42,199 nucleotides of DNA from UBA1535 sp002323775 (GTDB lineage Bacteria > Bacillota > Clostridia > Tissierellales > Sedimentibacteraceae). Below the pieces are notes generated by a model, which did no database searches, was not told the DNA's origin, and saw nothing but the letters and a program-made list of their open reading frames with translations. A program made the position numbers and the translations under genes. This document shows positions 8,201 to 16,700 of this stretch, one piece after another. Location: assembly GCA_031993545.1 (NCBI GenBank), contig DAMAHZ010000019.1:1-42199 (forward strand). Direction: 5' to 3'. How positions within the stretch are numbered: position 1 is the first letter of the stretch; every line of letters starts with the position of its first letter.

Positions 8201-8783
8201 GCTTGATGATAATACCACCACAAATTGCAGTGAAATATTTGAGGCTCATGAGCATATATCTGAGGTAACAGAAGAATCAAAGCTAAAGGATGGAGATAAT
8301 GTTGTTGTCGGAGGAATAATTATTAAAAAACAAAGAAAAATAACTAAGAATGATAAGACAATGGCATTTTTAACTCTCGAGGATTTATACGGAAGTATTG
8401 AGGTAATAGTTTTTCCAAAAATATACAGCAAATATCTGCAATACCTAGATGAGGATAATATAGTTTTGATTTATGGATTTTTAAACATGGCAGAAGAAGA
8501 AACACCTAAGGTAATATGCAATAAAATAGTACCGCTTTCTGAAATGAAAGCAAAATCAAAATTATATTTGCAAGTAGAGAGCAAGGAGCATTACAAGTCT
8601 GTAAAAAATGATATATTTAGATATCTCGAAAATGCAAGAGGGAAAAGTGAAGTTATACTTTATAGCAAATTGGAAAAATCAAAAATGATTATTCCAAATG
8701 ATTTTGGGGTAAATATAGAAAATAAAAATATAATTAACGAACTCATAACATTGCTTGGTAAAGAAAATGTTATAATTAAATAG
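5292..8783 (+). CDS. dnaE: DNA polymerase III subunit alpha (DnaE)
   Basis: The 1163-residue protein has the full DnaE order: PHP domain (HLHVHTEYSLLDG from residue 8, ITDHGVMYG), palm with GPGRGSGAGS (about 355) and the catalytic PDIDIDF (about 394-400), fingers with ALYRPGPMGQIP (about 630), a helix-hairpin-helix region, and an OB fold at about 1000-1060 (VVVGGIIIKKQRKIT). QLSMF at 913-917 fits the beta-clamp-binding pentapeptide, at the position where the E. coli enzyme has its clamp motif. There is no inserted 3'-5' exonuclease, as expected for DnaE rather than PolC. In low-GC Gram-positives DnaE extends primers while PolC does bulk synthesis. That division is known for the group, not visible here. 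The gene precedes pfkA, a common Clostridia arrangement. Confidence 0.97.
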   Translation: MDNKNFTHLHVHTEYSLLDGAARIKELVKRTKELGMESIAITDHGVMYGVVEFYKQAKNEGIKPILGFEAYISERTMYDKDSQKDKGQYHLVLLAENNEGLKNIMKICSAGFVDGFYYKPRVDYELLRKHSKGIIALSACIAGEVQNLILNNDYEKAKEKALLYENIFGKNNFFLEMQDHNMNEQKIINKGLLMMSKELDIPLVATNDVHYINKEDARFHDVLLCVQMQKTIDEDRMKFPSDEFYLKSYEEMSELFPMEAIENTLKISERCNVELDFNTVHLPEFNVPKNYSKSSYFRELCQTGLSERYDIITKEIQDRLDYEISIIEQMGYIDYFLIVWDFIKYAKDNKIMVGPGRGSGAGSIVAYSLKITGVDPIKYNLFFERFLNPERISMPDIDIDFCYERREEVIDYVTKKYGDQRVAQIITFGTMAARAAIRDVGRALNVPYSEVDAIAKRIPMTIGMSLSKALEIDKDLREIAENNYRVKELIEISLKLEGLPRHSSTHAAGVLISKEEVTEYVPLSRNKDIITTQFNMVELEELGLLKMDFLGLRTLTVIQDSVNLIKKNHNINIDFDKCSYDDENVYEMFSHADTLGIFQFESSGMRSFLKEFKPKKFMDIAAANALYRPGPMGQIPVYVKNSQNPEQVKYLHPLLEESLGETYGCMVYQEQVMQAVRDIAGFSMGRSDLLRRAMGKKKMKIMLAEREHFIHGKLDDNGNVEIKGAIRNGVSEKTANDIYDLMIEFANYAFPKAHSVAYAMLAYQTAYLKYYYPVEYMVSLITSIMGSSNSVALYIRECKRLGVKILPPDINESEDKFTVSDGKIRFGLKAIKNVGTNVIAEISRVREEKGKFNSFTDFCQKLDSLALNKRQIESLIKCGAFDSLGYKRKQLLQGFEDIVDGALYQKRRSVEGQLSMFEGEIAKEIDKENILNTENIPDNGEFTSKQILSMEKEMSGIYLSGHPLSEYEALLDDNTTTNCSEIFEAHEHISEVTEESKLKDGDNVVVGGIIIKKQRKITKNDKTMAFLTLEDLYGSIEVIVFPKIYSKYLQYLDEDNIVLIYGFLNMAEEETPKVICNKIVPLSEMKAKSKLYLQVESKEHYKSVKNDIFRYLENARGKSEVILYSKLEKSKMIIPNDFGVNIENKNIINELITLLGKENVIIK

Positions 8784-8898
8784 AAGTCAAACATGGAGGC
8801 ATTTTGATTGTACGTTCATATGTCTTCGTTAAATAATTTAAAGAAAAATTGCTGATTATACAATAATAAAATAATAAAAGAAAGGAAAATTATATAAT

Positions 8899-9858
8899 AT
8901 GAGAACAATTGGAGTTTTGACAAGTGGTGGAGATTCACCGGGAATGAATGCTGCTATAAGGGCTGTCGCAAGATATGGACTGTACAGTGGAGTTAAGGTT
9001 ATAGGAATAAAAAATGGATATAAGGGACTAATAGATAATGATACTATTGAAATGAGCCTAGCATCAGTAGCAGATATAATTCATCGTGGAGGAACAATAC
9101 TTGGGAGTGCAAGGTGTTTAGAATTCGCAGATGAAGTGGGATTTAATAAAGCTTTAAAAAATATAAAGTATTTAGCAATAGATGGAATTGTAGCAATTGG
9201 TGGAGACGGTACATTTAAAGGTGCTAGAAAGCTTTCAGAGGCTGGAGTTCCTACTATGGCTATACCGGGAACTATAGATAATGATTTAGCCTATACTCAG
9301 TACACATTAGGCTTTTTCACTGCTCTTGAAACAGTTTTGGATGCAGTAAGTAAAATAAGAGACACATCATCTTCACATGGCAACACAAATGTAATAGAGG
9401 TTATGGGAAGAAATTGCGGAGATATTGCTTTGTATTCAGGGCTTGCCGGCGGAGCTGAATTAGTGGTGCTTCCAGAGATAAATTTAAGTATAGATGAAAT
9501 ATGTGATAAAATAATGCAGGGAAGAATTAGAGGAAAAAGACATAGTATAATAATGCTTGCCGAAGGAGCAGGAGATGCTAAGAGCTTAAGTGCTGAGATT
9601 GCAGAAAGAACAGGTATTAGCACAAAATATTCTGTACTTGGCTACACGCAAAGAGGAGGAACGCCTTCGTCTTATGACAGGCTGATAGGAAGCAAGATGG
9701 GTGCAAGAGCTGTTGAACTGCTTATAGGCGGTAAAGTATCAAGAGCAATTGGTGTAAATGATACAGGCGTTTTTGATGTAGATTTAACAGAAGCACTTAA
9801 TACAGAAAAAGTATTTGATTATGAATCATATGAGTTGACAAAGATATTGTCGATATAA
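8899..9858 (+). CDS. pfkA: ATP-dependent 6-phosphofructokinase
   Basis: Phosphorylates fructose 6-phosphate to fructose 1,6-bisphosphate, the committed step of glycolysis. The 319 residues align with the bacterial PfkA family: GGDSPGMNAAIR (11-22), GGDGTF (101-106) with Gly104 as in ATP-using enzymes, and PGTIDND with Thr125, Asp127 and Asp129 at the catalytic positions. MGRNCGD and QRGGTPSSYDR form the sugar-phosphate site. PPi-dependent relatives have Asp at 104 and Lys in place of the Gly before TID, so ATP is the likely donor. The Arg residues of the ADP/PEP effector site (R22, R26, RGG) seem kept, so allosteric control is likely. A weak AAGGAA precedes the start by 11 bases. pyk follows 42 bases downstream, surely one operon. 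Confidence 0.97.
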   Translation: MRTIGVLTSGGDSPGMNAAIRAVARYGLYSGVKVIGIKNGYKGLIDNDTIEMSLASVADIIHRGGTILGSARCLEFADEVGFNKALKNIKYLAIDGIVAIGGDGTFKGARKLSEAGVPTMAIPGTIDNDLAYTQYTLGFFTALETVLDAVSKIRDTSSSHGNTNVIEVMGRNCGDIALYSGLAGGAELVVLPEINLSIDEICDKIMQGRIRGKRHSIIMLAEGAGDAKSLSAEIAERTGISTKYSVLGYTQRGGTPSSYDRLIGSKMGARAVELLIGGKVSRAIGVNDTGVFDVDLTEALNTEKVFDYESYELTKILSI

Positions 9859-9900
9859 AGATTAAATGAATTTTGACATATATAACGGGAGGTATAAAAA

Positions 9901-11658
9901 TTGAGAAAAACTAAAATAGTTTGTACGATAGGACCTACTTCTGAAAAAGAGGAGGTACTTAAAGAATTAATAACAGCAGGCTTAAATGTAGCAAGACTTA
10001 ACTTTTCTCATGGCTCGCATGAAGAACATGAGATAAGAATTAATACAATTAAAAAAGTCAGACAGGAACTTAATAAACCTATTGCTATAATGCTTGATAC
10101 AAAAGGACCTGAGATTAGAACGAAAAACTTTGAAAATGGTGAAGTAAATCTCCAAGCAGGACAGGAATTTACTATAACTACAAGAGATATAATAGGAAAT
10201 GAAAAAATTTGCAGTGTTACGTACGAAAATTTTGCAATAGATTTAAACGTTGGTGATACTATTCTCATCGATGATGGTCTTATTGAGATGATTGTTAAAG
10301 AAAAAATAGATAATACAGATTTAGTGTGTGAAGTAAAAAACAGTGGATTAATAAAAAATAAAAAAGGCGTAAATGTCCCAGGGGTTAAAATACAACTTCC
10401 CGCTTTAACACAAAAGGATATAGATGACATAAATTTTGGTATAAATCAAGGAGTAGACTTTATAGCAGCATCATTTATAAGAAAGGCAAGTGATGTTTTG
10501 GCTATAAGACGTGTGCTTGAGGAGAATAATGCCGGACATATTTCTATAATCTCTAAGATTGAAAATAGAGAGGGTGTAGATAATATTGATGAAATAATAA
10601 GTGCTTCTGACGCAATCATGGTAGCTAGGGGAGACCTCGGTGTAGAAATAAATCTTGAAGAAGTCCCTTTAGTACAAAGAGAGCTTATATCAAAATGCAA
10701 TATGGCAGGTAAGCCTGTTATAACTGCGACACAAATGCTTGATTCGATGATGAGAAACCCTCGTCCAACAAGAGCTGAGGTATCAGATGTTGCAACTGCT
10801 ATATTTGAAGGCTCAGATGCTATAATGCTTTCAGGTGAAACTGCTTCCGGAAGTTACCCTGTAGAGGCTGTTGAAACTATGAGCAAAATAGCAACGATGA
10901 TAGAGGATTCACTGGATTATAGAAAAATACTGAGTAATAGATATGATGGTTCAAATTATACCATAACAGACTCTATAGGCTATGCTACATGCAGAACATG
11001 TATTGACTTACAGGCAGAAGCGATAATATCTTCAACCTTATCCGGATATACGGCGGCATCAATATCAAAATTCAGACCTAAATCACCGATTATAGCAACA
11101 ACTCAATCAGAAAGAGTTATGAGAAAGCTAGCGCTATATTGGGGAGTATATCCTATTAAAACAGACAAACCACTTAGTACGGATGATATTTTGGAGATAT
11201 CTGTAAATAGGGCTTTAGAAGAAAAATTAATAAAAAATGGAGATTTGGTTATCATAACAGCAGGAGTTCCCGTTGGTATATCAGGTGCTACAAACCTTAT
11301 GAAAATCCATGTCGTAAGCGACCTTTTATTTAAAAAAACAGGCTATGGTAAAGAAACAGTTATCGGAAAGGCTGTAAAAGCTCGTAATGCAGAGGAGCTA
11401 GCTGGAAGGTTTAATGATGGTGATATCCTTGTTATGCCATCTACTGACAAAGATGTCGTTGAATACATGGAAAAAGCTTCTGCAATAATCGTAGAAGAAG
11501 GCGGTCTTACATCACATGCCTTTATAGTAGCTATGGAGCTTAAAAAGGAAGTAGTTGTAGGAGCTACAGATTGTATGAAACTCATAGAGGATGGAGAAAC
11601 ACTGACTGTTAATGGCAAGCAAGGTGCAGTCTACAGAGGAGAAGCAAATATATTGTAA
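9901..11658 (+). CDS. pyk: Pyruvate kinase with C-terminal PEP-utilising-enzyme mobile domain
   Basis: Transfers phosphate from phosphoenolpyruvate to ADP at the end of glycolysis. The TTG start is set by GGGAGG eight bases upstream and gives the standard N-terminus (RKTKIVCTIGP). Catalytic and metal elements are present: NFSHGSHEEH, LDTKGPEIRT, IISKIENREG (active-site Lys), MVARGDLGVE, and TATQMLDSMMRNPRPTRAEVSDVA. At 585 residues it is about 110 longer than the E. coli type because of an extra C-terminal domain (from about 475) resembling the phosphohistidine domain of PEP synthase and PTS enzyme I. That domain keeps GGLTSHA, including the His that is phosphorylated in those enzymes. Such extended kinases are normal in Bacilli and Clostridia. 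Confidence 0.97.
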   Translation: MRKTKIVCTIGPTSEKEEVLKELITAGLNVARLNFSHGSHEEHEIRINTIKKVRQELNKPIAIMLDTKGPEIRTKNFENGEVNLQAGQEFTITTRDIIGNEKICSVTYENFAIDLNVGDTILIDDGLIEMIVKEKIDNTDLVCEVKNSGLIKNKKGVNVPGVKIQLPALTQKDIDDINFGINQGVDFIAASFIRKASDVLAIRRVLEENNAGHISIISKIENREGVDNIDEIISASDAIMVARGDLGVEINLEEVPLVQRELISKCNMAGKPVITATQMLDSMMRNPRPTRAEVSDVATAIFEGSDAIMLSGETASGSYPVEAVETMSKIATMIEDSLDYRKILSNRYDGSNYTITDSIGYATCRTCIDLQAEAIISSTLSGYTAASISKFRPKSPIIATTQSERVMRKLALYWGVYPIKTDKPLSTDDILEISVNRALEEKLIKNGDLVIITAGVPVGISGATNLMKIHVVSDLLFKKTGYGKETVIGKAVKARNAEELAGRFNDGDILVMPSTDKDVVEYMEKASAIIVEEGGLTSHAFIVAMELKKEVVVGATDCMKLIEDGETLTVNGKQGAVYRGEANIL

Positions 11659-11677
11659 TATACTAAGATACATAGGG

Positions 11678-11750
11678 GACGAAACAAATGTAGCTCATAA
11701 GGAATGGTGTAACAATCATTTTAAGAGTTATGTTTGAATCGTCTTTTTTT
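11678..11750 (+). terminator. Probable terminator of the pfkA-pyk operon
   Basis: GACGAAACAAA (11678-11688) can pair with TTTGAATCGTC (11733-11743), with two internal mismatches, and is followed by seven T. The loop is long (44 bases), so it is weaker than the other terminators in this window. Further on, 11754-11775 holds an AT-only inverted repeat without a T-run. Confidence 0.45.
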
Positions 11751-11804
11751 ATTAACAATATTTTCAATATTATTAAAAAACACTATAAAAAAGAGGGTTA
11801 AACA

Positions 11805-12896
11805 GTGACAAATAAATTTGTATACAATTTAAAAATAGCAATGCCAGTTATAATAATTGTATTTTTTATGCTTATATTCATATTTAGTCCAAGTAAAATA
11901 AGCTTTGTATTCTCTGCCTTAAAGCCTGTGATTACATCATTTGTCATAGCGTATCTATTGGATTCTTTAGTTAAAACAATTATGAAAAGATTTAAAATGA
12001 GGAGAGCACCAGCAATTTTTTTAACATGTATATCCTTGTTATGTGCAATTCTTATTATTTTTGCTATATTTATTCCAATTCTTATAGAAAATGCAGAGTC
12101 TGTTATCGAATTTGTCACAAGCTATAATATGGATATAGGCTCAATTGTGACAAATATAGCAAAAAAAATTGATGATCATAATGTATATAGGATAGCTGAT
12201 CAGATAACAAAACTTAGTGCGGGAATCAAGGAACGAATAAATAATTTTTTAAATTTAATAGCATTTTCTTTAATGAATTCAGCAAAGGATATTGTGACTA
12301 GGATTTTCTCTATTTTAGCGAATTTTATCTTAACTATATATATGCTGATAGAAAAGGATGATTTGATTAAAAGATTTAAAAGACTTATATTAGCTCTGTT
12401 TGATGAAAGAAAAGCAAATACCATTCTTGATGTATCGACAAGCGCCAATAAAATTTTCAAAAGCTACTTAGTAGGAAAGCTTTTGGATTCACTCATAGTT
12501 GGTATAATTACTACAATTGCATTTTTAATATTTAAAATTCCTTATGCAGCTCTTATGGGAAGTATAATTGGTTTGTTTAATATTATTCCGTTTTTTGGAC
12601 CTATAATCGGCTCAGTTCCTGTTATTATTGTTTCATTTTTTGTAAGTCCGGTAAAAGCACTGATAGCATTTGCCATAACAACTGTGATAGGGCAGATTGA
12701 TGGAAATTTTATTGAGCCTAGGATTGTCAGTAACAATGTAGGAGTAACACCGTTTTGGGCAATAAGCGGAGTTATAATTGGTGGTTCAGCGTTTGGAGTT
12801 AAGGGGATGATTTTGGGAGTACCTGTATTGGTGCTTGCAAAAACCTTAACTGAAGAATTTGTTGCAAGAAAACTAAGAGAAAAAGATATGTCATAA
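11805..12896 (+). CDS. AI-2E family transporter-like membrane protein
   Basis: The 363-residue integral membrane protein has about seven to eight hydrophobic segments: two near the N-terminus (12-32, 40-60), one at 70-92, a soluble amphipathic stretch (110-150), then segments from about 150 to 345. The late motif IIGLFNIIPFFGPIIGSVP, followed by QIDGNFIEPRIV and GVTPFWAISGVIIGG, is the family signature (formerly UPF0118, includes PerM, YdiK and TqsA). Some members export autoinducer-2, others act as Na+/H+ antiporters or have no known substrate, so the activity here is open. GTG start, seven bases after AGAGGG. Its last six bases overlap the end of a convergent gene. Confidence 0.85.
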   Translation: MTNKFVYNLKIAMPVIIIVFFMLIFIFSPSKISFVFSALKPVITSFVIAYLLDSLVKTIMKRFKMRRAPAIFLTCISLLCAILIIFAIFIPILIENAESVIEFVTSYNMDIGSIVTNIAKKIDDHNVYRIADQITKLSAGIKERINNFLNLIAFSLMNSAKDIVTRIFSILANFILTIYMLIEKDDLIKRFKRLILALFDERKANTILDVSTSANKIFKSYLVGKLLDSLIVGIITTIAFLIFKIPYAALMGSIIGLFNIIPFFGPIIGSVPVIIVSFFVSPVKALIAFAITTVIGQIDGNFIEPRIVSNNVGVTPFWAISGVIIGGSAFGVKGMILGVPVLVLAKTLTEEFVARKLREKDMS

Positions 12897-13124
12897 GGTA
12901 TTTACCTTTTTTACCCAAAAATCCTTTTCAGAAATACTGCAAATCGGACATTTTTTAATGCCTAATTTTTTATCTTTTTTGAAAACTACTTTATTTGAAC
13001 AATATGGACACCATAATTGTTTCTTTGATAAGTTTATATCCTTAGGTATGTTTTCATCGGGATTGTCATTAAATTTTATTAATCTAAATAAGTTCATTTG
13101 TTCACTTATGTCCATGTCTGTCAT
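12891..13124 (-). CDS. Small zinc-ribbon protein
   Basis: A 77-residue soluble protein with two CxxC pairs, WCPYCSNKVVFKK and KKCPICSIS, spaced 18 residues apart, as in a rubredoxin/zinc-ribbon knuckle. No other domain is visible. It is 14 bases downstream of the HD-GYP gene and likely cotranscribed and coexpressed with it. The start is uncertain: ATG at 13124 lies only three bases after AAAGGA, while a second ATG at 13115 has a 12-base gap. The role is unknown; it could be a partner or regulator in c-di-GMP signalling. It ends by overlapping the convergent membrane-protein gene by six bases. Confidence 0.7.
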   Translation of the reverse strand: MTDMDISEQMNLFRLIKFNDNPDENIPKDINLSKKQLWCPYCSNKVVFKKDKKLGIKKCPICSISEKDFWVKKVNTL

Positions 13125-13138
13125 CTGTCCTTTCGTTG

Positions 13139-14209
13139 TTATAAAGATTCTACAATTACTATATTATATAGATTAGGATCCTCATATAAATTGTAATAAA
13201 TATCTTTTTTATCAATAATTTTAAGTTCCGGTCTAAGTGGGTTTTCAGGAAAAAGCCTTGTTACTATGCCAATCTTTCCATTGCTTAATCTTACATAATC
13301 ATTAATTGGATAAGGAGCAATTTTCTTTAAAAATGCGTTAACTACGGCTGGGTCAAAAAAGCTTCCATTTGCTGCCATTATATACTCTATTGTTTCTGAA
13401 GCTTTGTTAGGTTCTCTATAAGGTCTTTTTGATGTTAAAGCATCATAAACATCTGCAACCGCAATTATCCTTCCAAAAAGAGGTATTTCTTTTCCCTTAG
13501 CTCCAAATGGATAGCCAGTTCCGTCGTATTTTTCGTGATGTGAGATAATTCCATTGTATATACGTTCATTTATTAATTCGTTTTTTGCTACGCATTTGCC
13601 GCCTCGCAAAGGGTGAGATTTAATGATTTTATATTCTTCTTCTGTCAATTTATCCGGCTTGGTTATTAAATCACGTGCTATTTTAGTTTTTCCGATATCG
13701 TGAAGCAAGGCACATAGACTTAAATCAAACAAAGCCTTATCGTTTAATCCTAACGATAATCCTATAGCAGTCGATAAAACGGACACACTTAATGAATGAT
13801 GATAAGTATATTCATCATACATCTTTAAATCCAGGATATTTACCATGTATTCTTTATTAACTAAAATGCTGTCGACTATTTTAGTAGATATTTCGTTTAT
13901 TCCTCGTAATGCAGAGCTTTCTAATTTCCCCTCATTTTTATCTAAGTCTGAAAACAATTTTTCAAGCTCTGTTATTGCCTCGATTTTCAGTTCATCATCT
14001 AATATTCGTGCTGGAGTTTTATTAAACTCATCTTTATTGTATATGTACAATCCAACACTGCCTAACTCCTTTAATCGTTCAATATTACTGCTTGTAAGTT
14101 TTGAACCTTCTTTTAACAAATCAATCTTATTGGGCGTATAATCATAAATCTTTACGTCTTTAGCTAAAATCATTCCTTCACGAACTTCATTTATTAGTAT
14201 AAAATTCAT
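13139..14209 (-). CDS. HD-GYP domain protein, probable c-di-GMP phosphodiesterase
   Basis: Residues 1-125 form a poorly conserved N-terminal region, and an HD-GYP domain follows. Metal ligands and signature motifs are visible: His137/138 (YHHSLSVS), HDIGK at 170-174, His199 (SHPLRGG), HH at 224-225 and the GYP triplet at 232-234 (YDGTGYPFG), then VADVYDALTSKRPYR. All canonical positions are kept, so hydrolysis of c-di-GMP to pGpG/GMP is likely. There is no signal peptide or membrane segment, so the protein is cytosolic. A short C-terminal domain (about 300-356, RLSNGKIGIVTRLFPENPLRPEL) resembles the beta-rich tail seen in many clostridial HD-GYP proteins. A sigma-A promoter lies upstream, and a small zinc-ribbon gene follows. 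Confidence 0.9.
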   Translation of the reverse strand: MNFILINEVREGMILAKDVKIYDYTPNKIDLLKEGSKLTSSNIERLKELGSVGLYIYNKDEFNKTPARILDDELKIEAITELEKLFSDLDKNEGKLESSALRGINEISTKIVDSILVNKEYMVNILDLKMYDEYTYHHSLSVSVLSTAIGLSLGLNDKALFDLSLCALLHDIGKTKIARDLITKPDKLTEEEYKIIKSHPLRGGKCVAKNELINERIYNGIISHHEKYDGTGYPFGAKGKEIPLFGRIIAVADVYDALTSKRPYREPNKASETIEYIMAANGSFFDPAVVNAFLKKIAPYPINDYVRLSNGKIGIVTRLFPENPLRPELKIIDKKDIYYNLYEDPNLYNIVIVESL

Positions 14210-14251
14210 ATAAACTCACATTCCTTTTAGTATTTAATAAAGTATATAATA

Positions 14252-14280
14252 AATATATATCATTTTCTTCAAGATGTCAA
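14252..14280 (-). promoter_or_regulatory. Sigma-A promoter of the HD-GYP operon
   Basis: On the minus strand TTGACA (14280-14275) and TATATT (14257-14252) are 17 bases apart, with predicted start near 14245. The -35 overlaps the first codons of the plus-strand repeat element A, so the two are tightly packed. Confidence 0.75.
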
Positions 14281-14377
14281 TAAGGTTGAAAAAAATGAAA
14301 AATAACAAAAAGATATGCACCGGGTCCATGCACAAATTTTTCATAATATTCTTGTGAAATAGGTGCATGGACATAAT
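14274..14377 (+). repeat. Intergenic element, copy A (family of three)
   Basis: First of three related plus-strand elements. The 5' block (14287-14315) is similar to those of copies B and C. ATGCACC (14315-14321) pairs with GGTGCAT (14362-14368), and an alternative stem joins GTCCATGCAC (14324-14333) with GTGCATGGAC (14363-14372). The 3' block TTGTGAAATAGGTGCATG (14352-14369) matches copy B at 17 of 18 bases. An ATG at 14274 opens a 27-codon frame beginning MSIRLKKMKNNKKICTGS and ending at a TGA (14355). The element ends about 90 bases before the htpG promoter. It lies in the 387-base gap between the divergent HD-GYP and htpG genes. Confidence 0.6.
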
Positions 14378-14464
14378 TATCAAAATTTGCAATGCCTTGG
14401 CAGAACAAACTTGCAGTCTTGAATTTTCAATATAATTCTAACTAAAAAATATTTTATTTTATCC

Positions 14465-14493
14465 TTGATTTTTGTTTATAATAGTATTATACT
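14465..14493 (+). promoter_or_regulatory. Sigma-A promoter of htpG
   Basis: TTGATT (14465-14470) and TATACT (14488-14493) are 17 bases apart. Predicted start is about 14500, immediately at the CIRCE operator. Confidence 0.8.
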
Positions 14494-14500
14494 AATAATA

Positions 14501-14527
14501 TTAGCACTCAACAAAATAGAGTGCTAA
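14501..14527 (+). promoter_or_regulatory. CIRCE operator (HrcA binding site)
   Basis: TTAGCACTC, nine bases, GAGTGCTAA: a perfect match to the CIRCE inverted repeat bound by the heat-shock repressor HrcA. It begins seven bases after the -10 and covers the start site of the htpG transcript, so htpG should be repressed at low temperature and induced by heat. Confidence 0.95.
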
Positions 14528-14596
14528 CAAAATAAGATTGTTTTGTTAGACCAAATACAAAAGAAATAACTAATATTAGAAAGAAGGTAGGTTTAT

Positions 14597-16477
14597 ATGG
14601 AAAAAAGAGAATTTAGAGCAGAATCTAAGAGAATTTTGGATTTAATGATTAATTCTATCTACACGCACAATGAAATTTTTCTTAGAGAGCTTATATCAAA
14701 TGCAAGCGATGCGAGTGACAAGCTATATTACAACGCATTGAAAAATGGCAGCACAGGACTTGATAGAAATTCACTTGCTATAGATATAAAGCTTAACAAG
14801 GATGATAGAACGCTCACTATCAGAGATAAAGGCTGTGGTATGAGTCTGGATGAGTTAGAAAATAATCTTGGAACTATAGCTCGCAGTGGGTCATTAGATT
14901 TTAAACGTGAGAATGAGAAAAAAGAAGATATTGAAATAATTGGGCAGTTTGGAGTTGGATTTTACTCTGCATTTATGGTCGCTAAAAATGTTAAGGTTGT
15001 TTCTAAGGCTTTTGGAAGCGATAAGGCATATTGCTGGGAATCACAGGGTGCTGACGGTTATACAATAGCTGAATGTGAAAAGGATGATAATGGAACAGAA
15101 ATAACATTATTTTTAAAGGACAATACAGAGGACGAAAATTACGACGAATATTTAGAAGAATACAAGATAAAATCAATAATTAAAAAATATTCAGACTATA
15201 TACGCTATCCTATTAAAATGGATGTTGAGAGAAGCAGAAAAGTAGAAGGCAAAGAAGAAGAATACGAAACGTACATAGAAAATGAGACTCTAAACAGCAT
15301 GGTTCCTATATGGAGAAAAAGCAGCAGCCAGTTGACAGATGAGGATTACAACAATTTCTACATGGATAAGTTCTATGATTATGAAAAGCCTCTAAAGGTT
15401 ATTCACAGCAGTGTTGAAGGTAATGCTACTTATAATATGATGCTTTTCATACCATCTAAAGCTCCATATAATTATTATACAAAGGAATATGAAAAAGGCT
15501 TACAGCTATACTCAAATGGTGTCTTAATAATGGAGAAATGCTCTGATTTGCTTCCTGATTATTTTAGCTTTGTCAGAGGCTTGGTGGACTCACAGGATTT
15601 ATCTCTTAATATATCAAGAGAAATGCTTCAGCACGACAGACAGTTAAAAATTATTTCCACTAATTTGGAAAAGAAAATTAAATCTGAATTGCTTTCTATG
15701 TTAAAAAATGATAGAGAAAATTATGAAAAATTCTTTAAGAATTTTGGACTGCAAATTAAATTTGGACTTTACAATAACTTTGGAATGAATAAGGAAGCTT
15801 TGCAGGATTTAGTTTTGTTCCATTCATCAAGTCAAAATAAGCTTGTAAGTCTTGAAGAATATGTATCTCGCATGAAAGAGGAGCAAAAGTATATATATTA
15901 TGCAAGCGGAGAGAGCATAGCCAAGATAGAACAGCTTCCTCAAATAGAGTTGTTAAAAGATAAGGATTATGAGGTGTTGTTCTTGACAGATGATGTAGAT
16001 GAATTTGCTATCAAAATACTTATGAAATACAATGAAAAAGAGTTCAAATCAATATCAGAGGGTGATTTAGGGCTTGAAACAGAGGAAGAAAAAAAGGAAA
16101 ATGCCAAGAAGTCAGAGGACAATAAAGAATTGTTTACTCTGATGAGAGATTCTTTAAAAGATAAGGTTAAGGAAGTAAGATTATCTACAAGATTAAAGAG
16201 TCATCCGGTATGCTTGTCTACAGAGGGTGGAATATCCATAGAAATGGAAAAGGTATTAAATCAAATGCCAAATGACCAAGGGGTTAAAGCTCAAAAGGTG
16301 CTTGAAATTAATGCAAATCACCCAATATTCAACAAGTTGGTAAGTATGATGGATACAGATAAAGAGAAATTGAATAATTATGCACAAATTTTGTATACTC
16401 AAGCATTGCTGATAGAGGGATTGTCAATAGAAGACCCAGTTGCATTCTCAAATGCTGTTTGTGAATTGATGGTATAG
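14597..16477 (+). CDS. htpG: Molecular chaperone HtpG (Hsp90)
   Basis: ATP-dependent dimeric chaperone. The 626 residues are full length. The N-terminal GHKL ATPase shows HNEIFLRELISNASDASDK (catalytic Glu in the first helix), IRDKGCGMS (Asp binding adenine), GQFGVGFYSAFMVA (lid/ATP loop) and GTEITLFL. The middle domain has SRKV-type charged segments, APYNYYTKEY, and LNISREMLQHDRQL (catalytic-loop Arg). A helical dimerisation domain ends the protein without the MEEVD of eukaryotic cytosolic Hsp90. It stands alone between its CIRCE promoter and a terminator. CIRCE control of htpG differs from B. subtilis, where htpG is outside the HrcA regulon. Confidence 0.97.
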   Translation: MEKREFRAESKRILDLMINSIYTHNEIFLRELISNASDASDKLYYNALKNGSTGLDRNSLAIDIKLNKDDRTLTIRDKGCGMSLDELENNLGTIARSGSLDFKRENEKKEDIEIIGQFGVGFYSAFMVAKNVKVVSKAFGSDKAYCWESQGADGYTIAECEKDDNGTEITLFLKDNTEDENYDEYLEEYKIKSIIKKYSDYIRYPIKMDVERSRKVEGKEEEYETYIENETLNSMVPIWRKSSSQLTDEDYNNFYMDKFYDYEKPLKVIHSSVEGNATYNMMLFIPSKAPYNYYTKEYEKGLQLYSNGVLIMEKCSDLLPDYFSFVRGLVDSQDLSLNISREMLQHDRQLKIISTNLEKKIKSELLSMLKNDRENYEKFFKNFGLQIKFGLYNNFGMNKEALQDLVLFHSSSQNKLVSLEEYVSRMKEEQKYIYYASGESIAKIEQLPQIELLKDKDYEVLFLTDDVDEFAIKILMKYNEKEFKSISEGDLGLETEEEKKENAKKSEDNKELFTLMRDSLKDKVKEVRLSTRLKSHPVCLSTEGGISIEMEKVLNQMPNDQGVKAQKVLEINANHPIFNKLVSMMDTDKEKLNNYAQILYTQALLIEGLSIEDPVAFSNAVCELMV

Positions 16478-16501
16478 ATATTAAAATTGAATATAAACAA
16501 G

Positions 16502-16534
16502 AAAGAGTTTAGTGTATAAAACTAAGCTCTTTTT
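16502..16534 (+). terminator. Rho-independent terminator of htpG
   Basis: AAAGAGTTTAGT (16502-16513) pairs with ACTAAGCTCTTT (16521-16532), 12 bp with one G-U, followed by T residues. It lies 25 bases after the htpG stop. Confidence 0.85.
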
Positions 16535-16700
16535 AAATAGTTTACAAGATTATACAGTTGTTTTTTAACAATTTACATTGCTTTTTTAAAAGTAACACTA
16601 TATAATAAATAAGTCGATATTAAAAAGTTTGATATAATGCTTATATTTTTAGCTTTATTGCAAATAATAAAACTAATTAAAATTTATGAGAGGTATTATT

